Source: Mycobacterium sp. PSTR-4-N (GTDB taxonomy: Bacteria; Actinomycetota; Actinomycetes; Mycobacteriales; Mycobacteriaceae). From it: a stretch of 64,000 bases of DNA. A program made the translations under genes and the position numbers. Positions 8,868 to 15,389 of this stretch are shown here, piece after piece (the stretch's first letter is position 1; each line of letters starts with the position of its first letter). The stretch spans positions 1 through 64,000 of the forward strand of contig NZ_JAKRFN010000024.1 in the NCBI RefSeq assembly GCF_022348085.1, given 5' to 3'. The notes beneath the pieces were generated by a model. It had not been told where the DNA came from and searched no databases. It worked only from the letters and a program-made list of their open reading frames with translations.

Positions 8868-8881
8868 TAGAACCTGTTCTA
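8868..8881. promoter_or_regulatory. KstR-like operator TAGAACCTGTTCTA
   Basis: A perfect 6-2-6 palindrome matching the published KstR consensus TNNAACNNGTTNNA, the TetR-family repressor of sterol catabolism genes in mycobacteria. It lies between the divergent DUF3558-like and metallophosphoesterase genes, about 35-45 bp upstream of the TANNNT boxes for each. It is therefore placed to control either or both. No kstR gene is in the window. Confidence 0.7.
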
Positions 8882-8914
8882 GTTGCCGGGCGGCGGGGGT
8901 GCGCGGGCCACCAG

Positions 8915-8920
8915 TAGGCT
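8915..8920 (+). promoter_or_regulatory. putative -10 box of the metallophosphoesterase gene
   Basis: TAGGCT ends 8 nt before GTG 8929. No ribosome binding site is visible in the gap, consistent with a leaderless transcript for the mpe-pptT-truB operon. Confidence 0.5.
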
Positions 8921-8928
8921 GACGGGTT

Positions 8929-9876
8929 GTGAACTCCGAGGATCGCCGCCCGACGCTGTGGGCGGTCAGCGATCTTCACACGGGGCACACCGGGAACAAG
9001 CCGGTCACCGAGTCCCTGCACCCCGCCTCGCCGGATGACTGGCTGATCGTCGCAGGTGACGTGGCTGAGCGCACCGACGAGATCCGGTGGGCGCTCGACC
9101 TGCTGCGCAAGCGGTTCGCGAAGGTGATCTGGGTGCCGGGGAATCACGAATTGTGGACCACGACGCGTGATCCGATGCAGATCTTCGGCAAGTCCCGCTA
9201 CGACTACCTCGTCAGCATGTGCGACGAGATGGGTGTGATCACCCCCGAGCACCCGTTCCCGGTGTGGACCGACGAGGGCGGGCCGGCGACGATCGTGCCG
9301 ATGTTCCTGCTCTACGACTACTCCTACCTACCGCAGGGGGCAGGCACGAAGGCCGAAGGTCTGGCGATCGCCAAGGACCGCAACGTCGTGGCCACCGACG
9401 AGTACCTGTTGTCGGCCGAGCCGTACTCCACGCGCGACGCGTGGTGCCGAGAGCGGGTCGCCTACACGCGTAAGCGGCTCGAGGACCTGGACTGGATGGA
9501 CCAGACCGTCCAGGTCAACCACTTCCCGATGGTGCGTGAACCCTGCGACGCACTGTTCTATCCCGAATTCGCGATGTGGTGTGGCACCACCGCGACCGCC
9601 GACTGGCACACCCGCTACAACGCGGTGTGCTCGGTGTACGGGCACCTGCACATCCCGCGCACCACCTGGTACGACGGAGTGCGCTTCGAGGAGGTGTCGG
9701 TCGGTTACCCCCGCGAATGGCGGCGCCGCAGGCCGTACCGCTGGCTGCGTCAGATCCTGCCCGATCCGCAGTACAGCCCCGGTTATCTCAACGAGTTCGG
9801 TGGGCATTTCCAGATCACCCAGGAGATGCGAGATCACGCCGAGAAGATGCAGCAGCGCATCCGGGACCGGGCATGA
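8929..9876 (+). CDS. metallophosphoesterase
   Basis: 315-residue calcineurin-like phosphoesterase. All metal-binding blocks are visible: SDLHTGH (D15, H17), VAGDVAER, PGNHELW, VNHFPM and YGHLH. It probably hydrolyses a phosphomono- or diester in the cytoplasm; the physiological substrate is not evident. Starts at GTG 8929. The stop overlaps the pptT start (ATGA at 9873-9876), and this pairing with pptT is conserved in mycobacteria, suggesting a link to phosphopantetheine metabolism. Confidence 0.88.
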   Translation: MNSEDRRPTLWAVSDLHTGHTGNKPVTESLHPASPDDWLIVAGDVAERTDEIRWALDLLRKRFAKVIWVPGNHELWTTTRDPMQIFGKSRYDYLVSMCDEMGVITPEHPFPVWTDEGGPATIVPMFLLYDYSYLPQGAGTKAEGLAIAKDRNVVATDEYLLSAEPYSTRDAWCRERVAYTRKRLEDLDWMDQTVQVNHFPMVREPCDALFYPEFAMWCGTTATADWHTRYNAVCSVYGHLHIPRTTWYDGVRFEEVSVGYPREWRRRRPYRWLRQILPDPQYSPGYLNEFGGHFQITQEMRDHAEKMQQRIRDRA

Positions 9877-10550
9877 TCGCCGCACAGCTGCTCGCCGGGG
9901 TGCTGCCCGGCGACGTCGACGGCCTCGCGGCGGCCGAATTGTATTCGGACCCGCAGGAATTGGCTCCGCTGCCCGAGGAGGAGCCGCTGATCGCCAAGTC
10001 GGTGCCGAAGCGCCGCCGGGAGTTCATCAGCGCGCGCTACTGCGCTCGGCAGGCGCTCGTCGAGCTCGGCGCGGACCCCGCCCCGATCCTGAAGGGGGAG
10101 AAGGGCGAACCGCGCTGGCCCGACGGCTTCGTCGGCAGCCTCGCCCACTGTGAGGGATTTCGCGGCGCCGCCGTCGGCCGCAGCGAGCAGGTCCGTTCGG
10201 TGGGTATCGACGCCGAACCCAACGGCGTGCTACCCGACGGTGTCTTCGACGCGATCAGCATCCCGGCCGAGCGTTCGGAACTGAGCACTCTGCCCTCTGG
10301 TGTGCATTGGGATCGAGTCTTGTTCTGCGCCAAAGAGGCAACGTACAAGGCCTGGTTCCCGCTGACCCGGCGCTGGCTGGGTTTCGAGGACGCCCACATC
10401 ACCTTCGACGTCGACGGATCGGGCGAGGCCGGCACGTTCACATCGGAGATCCTGATCGATCCCGAGGCGCTGAACGGTCCGCCGCTGACCTCGCTCACCG
10501 GTCGCTGGGCGGTGCAGAGCGGCATCACGCTGACCGCGATCGTGCTGTGA
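9873..10550 (+). CDS. pptT: 4'-phosphopantetheinyl transferase PptT
   Basis: Sfp-type transferase that moves phosphopantetheine from CoA onto carrier domains of polyketide synthases, peptide synthetases and FAS-I; essential in mycobacteria. 225 residues. Signatures: a conserved basic/Tyr segment (RREFISARYCARQAL), KGEKGEPRWP, SLAHC, the Mg-binding VGIDAEP near residues 109-115 and the KEATYKAW motif near residue 153. ATG 9873 overlaps the upstream stop, and its own stop overlaps truB by GTGA, so it is the middle gene of a tight three-gene operon. Confidence 0.95.
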   Translation: MIAAQLLAGVLPGDVDGLAAAELYSDPQELAPLPEEEPLIAKSVPKRRREFISARYCARQALVELGADPAPILKGEKGEPRWPDGFVGSLAHCEGFRGAAVGRSEQVRSVGIDAEPNGVLPDGVFDAISIPAERSELSTLPSGVHWDRVLFCAKEATYKAWFPLTRRWLGFEDAHITFDVDGSGEAGTFTSEILIDPEALNGPPLTSLTGRWAVQSGITLTAIVL

Positions 10551-11428
10551 GTGCGCCGGGCCTGGTCATCGTCGACAAGCCGGCCGGGATGACGAGCCAT
10601 GACGTGGTCGGCCGGTGTCGCCGGTTGTTCGGCACCCGCAAGGTGGGCCATGCGGGGACGCTCGATCCGATGGCGACCGGCGTGCTCGTCGTCGGTGTCG
10701 ACCGGGCCACCAAGATCCTCGGCCTGCTGACTGCGACCGACAAGTCCTACGACGCGACGATCCGACTGGGCCAGGCGACCACCACCGAAGACGCCGAAGG
10801 CGAACTGCTGCAATCGATTTCGGCGGCCGAGGTGACCGACGAGCAGATCGAGGCGGCGATCGCGCCGCTGCGGGGCGCCATCGAGCAGATCCCGTCGGCG
10901 GTCAGCGCGATCAAGGTGGCCGGCAAGCGGGCGTATCAGATGGTGCGCGAGGGCGACACGGTGGAGTTGGCGGCCCGCCCGGTCCGCATCGACCGCTTCG
11001 ATGTGCGCGACGTCCGGCGGCAGGGCGACTTCGTCGACGTCGACGTGGTCGTGGACTGCTCCAGCGGCACGTACATCCGGGCGCTGGCGCGTGACGTCGG
11101 GGCGGCACTGCGTGTGGGCGGCCACCTGACCGCGTTGCGGCGCACGCGCGTCGGGGGATTCGGACTCGATCAGGCACGCACGCTGGAGCAGCTCGCAGAC
11201 GACGCCCGGCTCAGCTACACCCTCGACGAGGCATGCCTACAGGCGTTCCCGCGCCGCGATCTCACCGAGGAGGAGGCGATCGACACCGGCCACGGCCGCC
11301 CGCTGGCAGCCGCCGGGATCGACGGCATCTATGCGGCGACGGCGCCGGACGGCCGGGTCATGGCTCTGCTGCGCGACGCCGGGCAGAAAACCGCATCGGT
11401 CGTCGTGATCCGGCCGGCCACGCTGTAG
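10547..11428 (+). CDS. truB: tRNA pseudouridine(55) synthase
   Basis: Converts U55 of tRNA to pseudouridine. 293 residues. The catalytic Asp is in GHAGTLDPMATGVL, with VDKPAGMTSHDVV at the N-terminus and CSSGTYIRALARDVG in the core. The C-terminal extension of about 60 residues resembles the actinobacterial TruB tail. GTG 10547 overlaps the pptT TGA and gives the expected family N-terminus; the in-frame extension upstream lies inside pptT. Confidence 0.96.
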   Translation: MSAPGLVIVDKPAGMTSHDVVGRCRRLFGTRKVGHAGTLDPMATGVLVVGVDRATKILGLLTATDKSYDATIRLGQATTTEDAEGELLQSISAAEVTDEQIEAAIAPLRGAIEQIPSAVSAIKVAGKRAYQMVREGDTVELAARPVRIDRFDVRDVRRQGDFVDVDVVVDCSSGTYIRALARDVGAALRVGGHLTALRRTRVGGFGLDQARTLEQLADDARLSYTLDEACLQAFPRRDLTEEEAIDTGHGRPLAAAGIDGIYAATAPDGRVMALLRDAGQKTASVVVIRPATL

Positions 11429-11439
11429 AACTGCTTCTC

Positions 11440-11631
11440 GTGAAGGACGACATCCTGTACTCGCCGGAGACGAGCGCGCTGCTGCTGGCGATGACGGCGC
11501 TGCAGTGCGTGCACGGCGCCGAACCGCGTGCAGCACTCGACCGGGCCTACGAGATCTGGCGCGACCACGACCGCCGGTCGTACGAGTTCTCCGAACTGGT
11601 TGCGCTGGTGGAGGAGCTGTCGAGCCGATGA
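11440..11631 (+). CDS. small conserved hypothetical protein
   Basis: 63-residue predicted helical protein (KDDILYSPETSALLLAMTALQ, then ALDRAYEIWRDHDRRSYEF). I do not recognise a family. It follows truB by 11 bp on the same strand and is probably co-transcribed. GTG 11440 is the only reasonable start. Codon use is like that of its neighbours and no overlapping gene competes, which supports it being real. Confidence 0.55.
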   Translation: MKDDILYSPETSALLLAMTALQCVHGAEPRAALDRAYEIWRDHDRRSYEFSELVALVEELSSR

Positions 11632-11642
11632 TACGAAATCGC

Positions 11643-11660
11643 CTCAGGGCCTTGAGTTTT
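11643..11660 (+). terminator. weak stem with T-tract after the truB operon
   Basis: CTCAG and TTGAG can form a short stem (one G-U pair) across GGCC, followed by TTTT at 11657-11660. It sits between the 63-residue ORF and the convergent SRPBCC gene. The stem is short, so the call is tentative. Confidence 0.25.
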
Positions 11661-12091
11661 CAGGCGTAGAGCTTCTCGAACTTCTTCACCGAGGCGTCGA
11701 TGTCGCCCTTGACCGCCCGCGCGGCCGCGGCGCCGATCGGGCCGAACAGCGGAGCGCCGCCGAGATCCATCCGCATCGTGAACGTGCAGCCGTCCGTGGT
11801 GTCGGCGACACTCATCGCCAGCTTGTAGCGCGTGCCGCCGACGCCCTCGCCGCTGATCGCCAGCTTCTTCGGCGGATCGAACTCGCGGATCGTCCACGTC
11901 ACCCGGTTGCGCATCCCCTTGGCGCCGGCGACCCCCACGATCGTCGTGCCGACCGCGAGCTCGTCCGGCAGATCCGAGCGCCAGCCCTGATGCATCACCA
12001 TCCAGTCGCCGAGCGACGACAGGTCGGACACGTGCTGCCACGCCGTGTCGGCCGACATCGGCAACGACCGGGACAGTTCGAGTTTGGCCAT
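11660..12091 (-). CDS. SRPBCC (START/Bet v1-like) family protein
   Basis: 143-residue protein with the polyketide-cyclase/SRPBCC pattern: SLPMSADTAWQHVSDLSSLGDWM, a central beta-sheet (RNRVTWTIREFDPPKKLAI) and a C-terminal helix (VKGDIDASVKKFEKL). The fold binds hydrophobic ligands; the ligand here is unknown. ATG 12091 is preceded by TAGGAGCG as a ribosome binding site. It runs in the same direction as mntR, 13 bp downstream of it. Confidence 0.8.
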   Translation of the reverse strand: MAKLELSRSLPMSADTAWQHVSDLSSLGDWMVMHQGWRSDLPDELAVGTTIVGVAGAKGMRNRVTWTIREFDPPKKLAISGEGVGGTRYKLAMSVADTTDGCTFTMRMDLGGAPLFGPIGAAAARAVKGDIDASVKKFEKLYA

Positions 12092-12104
12092 CTGGTGTGC
12101 GCTC

Positions 12105-12818
12105 CTATGCAGTGTGTGCGGTGACCCAGATCGCGTCCGCGGCCGGGCTCCCCAGATCGACGGTCATCTCCTCCGGTCCGCCGCTGTCGTGCGGATTGTG
12201 CACGGCGACCGAGATCATCCCGGCGAAATCGCGGCGTGCCACCACGCGGATCTGCGAATCCAGGTTGATGCCGACGGAGTCGAAGTAACGCAGCATCTCC
12301 GGATCGGCGTCGGAGATCCGGGCGATCGTGCCCGCCTCACCGTTCTGGCACGCCGACAGCTGGCGGGCCGGTGGCGTCGGTACGCGGCCGTCGGCGGCGG
12401 GAATCGGGTCCCCGTGCGGGTCTCGCGTGGGGTATCCGAGCTTGGCGTCGATGCGGTCCAGCATCCGGTCGGAGACGGCGTGCTCGAGTACCTCGGCCTC
12501 GTCGTGCACTTCATCCCAGCCGTAGCCGAGCTCGCGCACCAGGAACGTCTCCATCAGCCGGTGCCGGCGGACCATGGCCAGCGCGGCCAGGCGTCCCGCG
12601 TCCGTGAGCGTCACCGCGCCGTACTTCTCGTGGTCGACCAGACCCTGGTCGGCGAGTTTGCGGATCGACTCCGACGCAGTACTCGCCGACACACCGATCC
12701 GCTCCGCGAGCAGCTTGGTGCTGACCTTCTCGTGGGACCACTCCTGGGCCGTCCAGATGACCTTCAGATAGTCCTGGGCCACCGTCGTCAACTCCGGCGG
12801 CTTGGCGTCAGGACTCAT
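12105..12818 (-). CDS. mntR: DtxR-family metal-dependent repressor (MntR/SirR-like)
   Basis: 237-residue DtxR/IdeR-family regulator. Winged HTH (LAERIGVSASTASESIRKLADQGLV), dimerisation/metal domain (RRHRLMETFLVRELGYGWDEVHDEAEVLEHAVSD) with His/Glu/Cys ligands (LSACQNG), and a C-terminal SH3-like domain. Position next to ribF-rpsO-pnp matches mycobacterial sirR/mntR (manganese homeostasis) rather than ideR. A TAAACT box sits 9 nt upstream of ATG 12818. It is divergent from ribF. Confidence 0.85.
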   Translation of the reverse strand: MSPDAKPPELTTVAQDYLKVIWTAQEWSHEKVSTKLLAERIGVSASTASESIRKLADQGLVDHEKYGAVTLTDAGRLAALAMVRRHRLMETFLVRELGYGWDEVHDEAEVLEHAVSDRMLDRIDAKLGYPTRDPHGDPIPAADGRVPTPPARQLSACQNGEAGTIARISDADPEMLRYFDSVGINLDSQIRVVARRDFAGMISVAVHNPHDSGGPEEMTVDLGSPAADAIWVTAHTA

Positions 12819-12827
12819 AAGTCCAAG

Positions 12828-12833
12828 AGTTTA
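12828..12833 (-). promoter_or_regulatory. putative -10 box of mntR
   Basis: TAAACT on the minus strand lies 9 nt before ATG 12818. It overlaps a small GTTT-N4-AAAC inverted repeat, and a second repeat TCACC-N6-GGTGA lies at 12842-12857. Either could serve autoregulation; this is inference. Confidence 0.35.
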
Positions 12834-12899
12834 GGCAAACATCACCTGATCCGGTGACGTCGCTTCGCCACTGTTCGAGCCTGCGTCGCCGGCACACCG

Positions 12900-12905
12900 T
12901 AGGCT
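12900..12905 (+). promoter_or_regulatory. putative -10 box of ribF (leaderless)
   Basis: TAGGCT ends 6 nt before GTG 12912, leaving no room for a ribosome binding site. Confidence 0.5.
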
Positions 12906-12911
12906 TGCGGC

Positions 12912-13886
12912 GTGCAACGCTGGCGGGGTCAAGACGACATCCCCACCGATTGGGGCCGGTGCGTCGTCACCATCGGGGTGTTCGACGGTGTCCACCGGGG
13001 TCACCAGGAGTTGATCAACGGCGCGGTCAAGGCCGGCCGTGCCCGTGGGGTGCCCACGGTGCTGATGACATTCGATCCGCATCCGATGGAGGTCGTGTTC
13101 CCGGGCAGCCATCCCGCTCAGTTGACGACGCTGACCCGACGTGCCGAGCTCGTCGAGGAGATGGGCATCGACGTGTTCCTCGTCGTGCCGTTCACCGCCG
13201 ACTTCATGAAGCTCACGCCTGAGCGCTACATCCACGAATTGCTCGTCGAGCGTCTTCACGTGGTCGAGGTCGTGGTGGGGGAGAACTTCACGTTCGGCAA
13301 GAAGGCCGCCGGCAACGTGGAGCTGCTCCGCAAGGCCGGTGAGCGGTTCGGGTTCGCGGTGGATTCGCTGAGCCTGGTCGCCGAACATCACCGCGACGAG
13401 ACGGTCACCTTCTCCTCGACCTACATCCGGTCCTGCGTGGACGCCGGCGACATGGTGGCCGCAGCAGAGGCACTGGGCCGCCCGCATCGCGTGGAAGGCG
13501 TGGTGGTACGCGGCGACGGCCGGGGCCGGGGACTGGGCTTCCCGACCGCCAACGTCGCCCCACCCATGTATTCGGCCATCCCCGCCGACGGCGTCTACGC
13601 CGCCTGGTTCACCGTGCTGGGGCACGGACCGGTCGTCGGCACCGTGACGCCAGGTGAGCGCTACCAGGCCGCGGTGTCGGTGGGCACCAACCCGACGTTC
13701 TCCGGGCGCACCCGCACGGTCGAGGCGTTCGTGCTCGACACCAGTGCCGATCTGTACGGGCAGCACGTCGCCGTCGACTTCGTCGCGCGGCTGCGGGGTC
13801 AGGAGAGGTTCGATTCAGTCGACGAGCTGATCACCGCGATGAACGCCGACACCGACCGCGCCCGCACGATCCTGTCCGCGCGCTGA
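12912..13886 (+). CDS. ribF: bifunctional riboflavin kinase / FAD synthetase
   Basis: Makes FMN from riboflavin, then FAD. 324 residues. The N-terminal adenylyltransferase domain has the nucleotidyl-transferase motif GVFDGVHRGHQ and TFDPHP, then SSTYIRSCV. The C-terminal kinase domain has RGDGRGRGLGFPTANV, GVYAAW and VGTNPTF. GTG 12912 gives the normal length. It runs toward rpsO as in other mycobacteria. Confidence 0.96.
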   Translation: MQRWRGQDDIPTDWGRCVVTIGVFDGVHRGHQELINGAVKAGRARGVPTVLMTFDPHPMEVVFPGSHPAQLTTLTRRAELVEEMGIDVFLVVPFTADFMKLTPERYIHELLVERLHVVEVVVGENFTFGKKAAGNVELLRKAGERFGFAVDSLSLVAEHHRDETVTFSSTYIRSCVDAGDMVAAAEALGRPHRVEGVVVRGDGRGRGLGFPTANVAPPMYSAIPADGVYAAWFTVLGHGPVVGTVTPGERYQAAVSVGTNPTFSGRTRTVEAFVLDTSADLYGQHVAVDFVARLRGQERFDSVDELITAMNADTDRARTILSAR

Positions 13887-13891
13887 GCGGA

Positions 13892-13922
13892 TTGGCGACC
13901 GCATCGCCGCCGCTGTTAGACT
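13892..13922 (+). promoter_or_regulatory. putative rpsO promoter
   Basis: TTGGCG (13892-13897) and TAGACT (13917-13922) are separated by 19 bp, somewhat longer than ideal. Transcription from here would give an rpsO leader of about 75 nt. Confidence 0.35.
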
Positions 13923-13934
13923 CCTCGCCGACCT

Positions 13935-13965
13935 GGCGCGCGCTGCAGTTCGCGGTGGCCGCGCC
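13935..13965 (+). promoter_or_regulatory. stem-loop in the rpsO leader
   Basis: GGCGCG (13935-13940) pairs with CGCGCC (13960-13965) over a 19-nt loop, 41 nt before the rpsO start. Ribosomal protein S15 represses its own mRNA through leader structures in several bacteria, so this is a candidate site. No specific S15-binding motif was verified. Confidence 0.35.
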
Positions 13966-14005
13966 CTAGATTCTCACTCGCGGACCGAATCGATGGAGTT
14001 GTTTC

Positions 14006-14275
14006 GTGGCGCTCACTGCCGAACAGAAGAAGGAAATCCTGGGCCAGTACGGCCTGCACGACACCGACACGGGGTCGCCGGAAGCCCAGGTCGCTCTGCT
14101 GACCAAGCGGATCTCCGATCTCACCGAGCATCTCAAGCAGCACAAGCACGACCACCACTCGCGCCGCGGCCTGCTGCTGCTCGTCGGCCGTCGTCGCCGG
14201 CTGCTCAAGTACGTGGCCCAGGTCGACGTCGCGCGCTACCGCTCGTTGATCGAGCGCCTCGGCCTGCGTCGCTGA
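14006..14275 (+). CDS. rpsO: 30S ribosomal protein S15
   Basis: 89-residue 30S protein binding the central domain of 16S rRNA. Family signature: YGLHDTDTGSPEAQVALLT, LTEHLKQHKHDHHSRRGLL and the C-terminal RYRSLIERLGLRR. GTG 14006 with GGAG upstream (13994-13997). Normal length. Confidence 0.97.
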   Translation: MALTAEQKKEILGQYGLHDTDTGSPEAQVALLTKRISDLTEHLKQHKHDHHSRRGLLLLVGRRRRLLKYVAQVDVARYRSLIERLGLRR

Positions 14276-14280
14276 CGCGC

Positions 14281-14286
14281 TAACGT
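14281..14286 (+). promoter_or_regulatory. putative -10 box of the methyltransferase gene
   Basis: TAACGT ends 7 nt before GTG 14294 and begins 5 bp after the rpsO stop. It suggests an independent leaderless transcript. Confidence 0.4.
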
Positions 14287-14293
14287 CACACGG

Positions 14294-15109
14294 GTGGCGA
14301 CACCCGATTACGTCCTGGGAAGCGACGACGCCGAGATCGAACGCCTGCAGGGGCAGGCCGCGATCATCGCCGAGCCGACCGAGGTGCTGTTCCGGCGCGG
14401 CGGCCTGCGCGCAGGCATGCGCGTTCTCGATCTCGGCAGCGGTCCCGGTGACGTGTCGTTCCTCGTCGCCGGCATCGTCGGCAGCGAGGGTTCCGTCGTG
14501 GGCCTCGAACAGGATCCGGCCCAGCTCGCGGTCGCCGAGCGGCGTCGCGACCAGCTCGGCCTGCACAACGTCACCTTCGCTCAGGGCGACGCCCGCACCT
14601 TCGCCGGCGACGAACCGTTCGACGCGGTGGTCTGCCGGCTGCTGCTGATGCACCTGCCCGATGCCGCCGACGTGCTGGCCCACCACCGGCGCAATCTGCG
14701 TCCCGGCGGGGTGTTCGTCGCCGTCGACTACGACATGACCGGCGCCCGCGCGCTGCCCGAGGTCGACCTGTTCACCCGCGTCGGAGGCTGGATACACGCA
14801 GGTTTCGGCCACGCCCAGGCCGATCCGAGCGTCGGCATGCGGTTCCCGATCCTGTTCGACCAGGCCGGTTACGCCGATGTCGGCACGCTGGGCCTGCAGG
14901 TGTACTTCCCGCCGCAGGCCCGTCAGGCGGCCGGTCATGTCGTCGGCGTCGTGCGAGCCCTCGAAGACGCGATCATCGCCTCCGGCGTCGTGACCGCGGA
15001 CGAATTGGACGTCACGACGCTGGAGGAACGCCTGGCCGCAGCGATCGAGGACCGGGGCGCGGTCTGGACCATGCCGACCATCGTGGGTGGCTGGGGCAGG
15101 CGCGCCTGA
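14294..15109 (+). CDS. class I SAM-dependent methyltransferase
   Basis: 271-residue Rossmann-fold methyltransferase. Motif I is VLDLGSGPGDVSFLVAG, then VVGLEQDPAQLAVA, QGDARTF and the LRPGGVFVAVDYD strand. The substrate is not apparent; the C-terminal part resembles ubiquinone-biosynthesis-type or arsenite-type small-molecule methyltransferases only in general outline. GTG 14294. It sits between rpsO and pnp, so it interrupts that common pairing. Confidence 0.8.
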   Translation: MATPDYVLGSDDAEIERLQGQAAIIAEPTEVLFRRGGLRAGMRVLDLGSGPGDVSFLVAGIVGSEGSVVGLEQDPAQLAVAERRRDQLGLHNVTFAQGDARTFAGDEPFDAVVCRLLLMHLPDAADVLAHHRRNLRPGGVFVAVDYDMTGARALPEVDLFTRVGGWIHAGFGHAQADPSVGMRFPILFDQAGYADVGTLGLQVYFPPQARQAAGHVVGVVRALEDAIIASGVVTADELDVTTLEERLAAAIEDRGAVWTMPTIVGGWGRRA

Positions 15110-15269
15110 TCGCGTCGTTTTTCTTCCGACAGCGGCCGCAGAGTACGATGGCCTGGTTCGGCCCTGGTTTCATCGAGTCGGACACCTGGGTGCGGTCATC
15201 GCAGACCCGCGAGTGCCGTTCCCGCACGTCGCATCGCCGACCCGCTCGATCGCGCGGTCTTCGGTAGTG

Positions 15270-15294
15270 GCTGCCGGATACGAAAGCCGGCAGC
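15270..15294 (+). promoter_or_regulatory. hairpin in the pnp 5' leader
   Basis: GCTGCCGG and CCGGCAGC form a perfect 8-bp stem with a 9-nt loop, 95 nt upstream of the pnp ATG. A second small stem, TCGATG/CATCGA, follows at about 15299-15320. The 280-bp region 15110-15389 holds no convincing gene. In E. coli pnp is autoregulated through a leader hairpin, so a comparable role is possible here. Confidence 0.4.
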
Positions 15295-15389
15295 TTCGAT
15301 CGATGGCCGTAGCCGCATCGAAAGCGGTGGTTGACGCGCTGTGACGACGCAAAACAGCGAATTGACCCAGAGAGGCCGTACGGACGTCC

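Noticed and set aside
12842..12857. TCACC-N6-GGTGA upstream of mntR as an MntR operator
   Set aside because: Short arms and no match to a motif I can state with confidence; kept only as a remark under the mntR -10 box.
15087..15344. 85-residue frame in the pnp leader
   Set aside because: Begins inside the methyltransferase end, has no recognised motif and overlaps the leader stem-loops.
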